Assembly: GCA_022842935.1 (NCBI GenBank)
Contig: JALHOP010000017.1
Coordinates: 83,606 to 147,605 of the forward strand
Length of the DNA stretch: 64,000 bases
DNA from: Myxococcota bacterium
GTDB taxonomy: Bacteria; Myxococcota; XYA12-FULL-58-9; JALHOP01
Direction of reading: 5' to 3'
How positions within the stretch are numbered: position 1 is the first letter of the stretch; each line of letters starts with the position of its first letter. Under the pieces are notes generated by a model that was not told where the DNA came from, searched no databases, and saw only the letters and a program-made list of their open reading frames with translations. Positions 63,861-64,000 of the stretch are shown here, in pieces. Position numbers and translations under genes: made by a program.

Positions 63861-63893
63861 AGTGCCGTCAGGTAGGCACTGGGCAAGCGCCCA
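63861..63893. promoter_or_regulatory. Two adjoining inverted repeats upstream of the Doc module
   Basis: AGTGCC-N8-GGCACT (63861-63880) touches TGGGC-N4-GCCCA (63880-63893), starting 26 bases upstream of the antitoxin start. Toxin-antitoxin complexes repress from paired palindromes in this position. Assignment is by position only. Confidence 0.4.
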
Positions 63894-64000
63894 ATGATGA
63901 TCCTTAGAGGCGCTGGCCTCAAGGTTTAGCACAGTCCATCGCCGAAGTGCCGCCGCACCTATCTGCGGCGTCGCAACCACGGAGCTCGCGATGGACCTAT

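Noticed and set aside
1..64000. tRNA or rRNA genes
   Set aside because: I looked for T-loop and acceptor-stem patterns and found none; a covariance search would be needed to exclude a divergent tRNA.

Overview
GC-rich bacterial chromosomal DNA, most likely from a Myxococcota or other deltaproteobacterial-type genome. Pointers to that origin are the many lipoproteins with Asp/Asn/Gly-rich linkers directly after the lipobox Cys, a short Cys-containing lipoprotein of a type common in myxobacteria, a CheB-CheR-PAS-kinase-receiver megaprotein, a clostripain-like C11 peptidase lipoprotein, WYL and FHA regulators, and abundant toxin-antitoxin debris. The lineage is inferred; no rRNA or tRNA gene was seen.

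Layout. (A) 1-6.4 kb, minus strand: a Zorya-type anti-phage operon in the order SNF2 helicase (ZorD-like), ZorA-like motor, ZorB-like OmpA stator, then the start of a ZorC-like gene cut by the window edge. Upstream of it lies a decayed 3' fragment of rpoC. (B) 6.4-17.6 kb: an accessory region with an AbiEi/AbiEii type IV toxin-antitoxin pair, broken VapBC and MazEF modules that end tail to tail, and a WYL regulator upstream of a large RecB-like nuclease/DNA2-like helicase, with a divergent FHA protein. Segmental duplications and internally deleted copies tie 6.4-7.8 kb to 11.6-15.6 kb. (C) 18.5-26 kb: the chemotaxis-type hybrid kinase, a Cys-repeat lipoprotein and formate-tetrahydrofolate ligase. 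(D) 26-34.5 kb: a fatty acid/sterol hydroxylase-like protein and a translationally coupled CzcCBA-type metal efflux operon with its own two-component system, preceded by a direct-repeat operator candidate. (E) 34.6-44.7 kb: lipoproteins, an exported superoxide dismutase, DUF4256, cytochrome c, a frameshifted NHL-repeat lipoprotein, a TAXI-type binding protein and an O-antigen ligase-like protein. (F) 44.8-51 kb: DUF2892, thioredoxin, an ECF sigma factor, a Cys-rich small protein and an RND efflux pair; three of these transcription units share one promoter-like motif with identical spacing. (G) 51-61 kb: C11 peptidase, LysR regulator, YiaA-like protein, a TonB-domain lipoprotein, NadD-like enzyme, methyltransferase, truncated DUF924, M28 peptidase, DTW protein and an expansin-like lipoprotein. 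(H) 61-64 kb: an IS66 remnant, a frameshifted HigB-like toxin with its XRE antitoxin, and a Doc toxin with its antitoxin; both toxin-antitoxin loci have inverted repeats at the expected operator position.

The core of the window is ordinary envelope, efflux and stress functions. Both ends and 6-17 kb are accessory defence or toxin-antitoxin islands with clear signs of recombination and decay. The least described elements are the WYL-nuclease/helicase-FHA locus and the putative ECF regulon at 45.4-46.6 kb.
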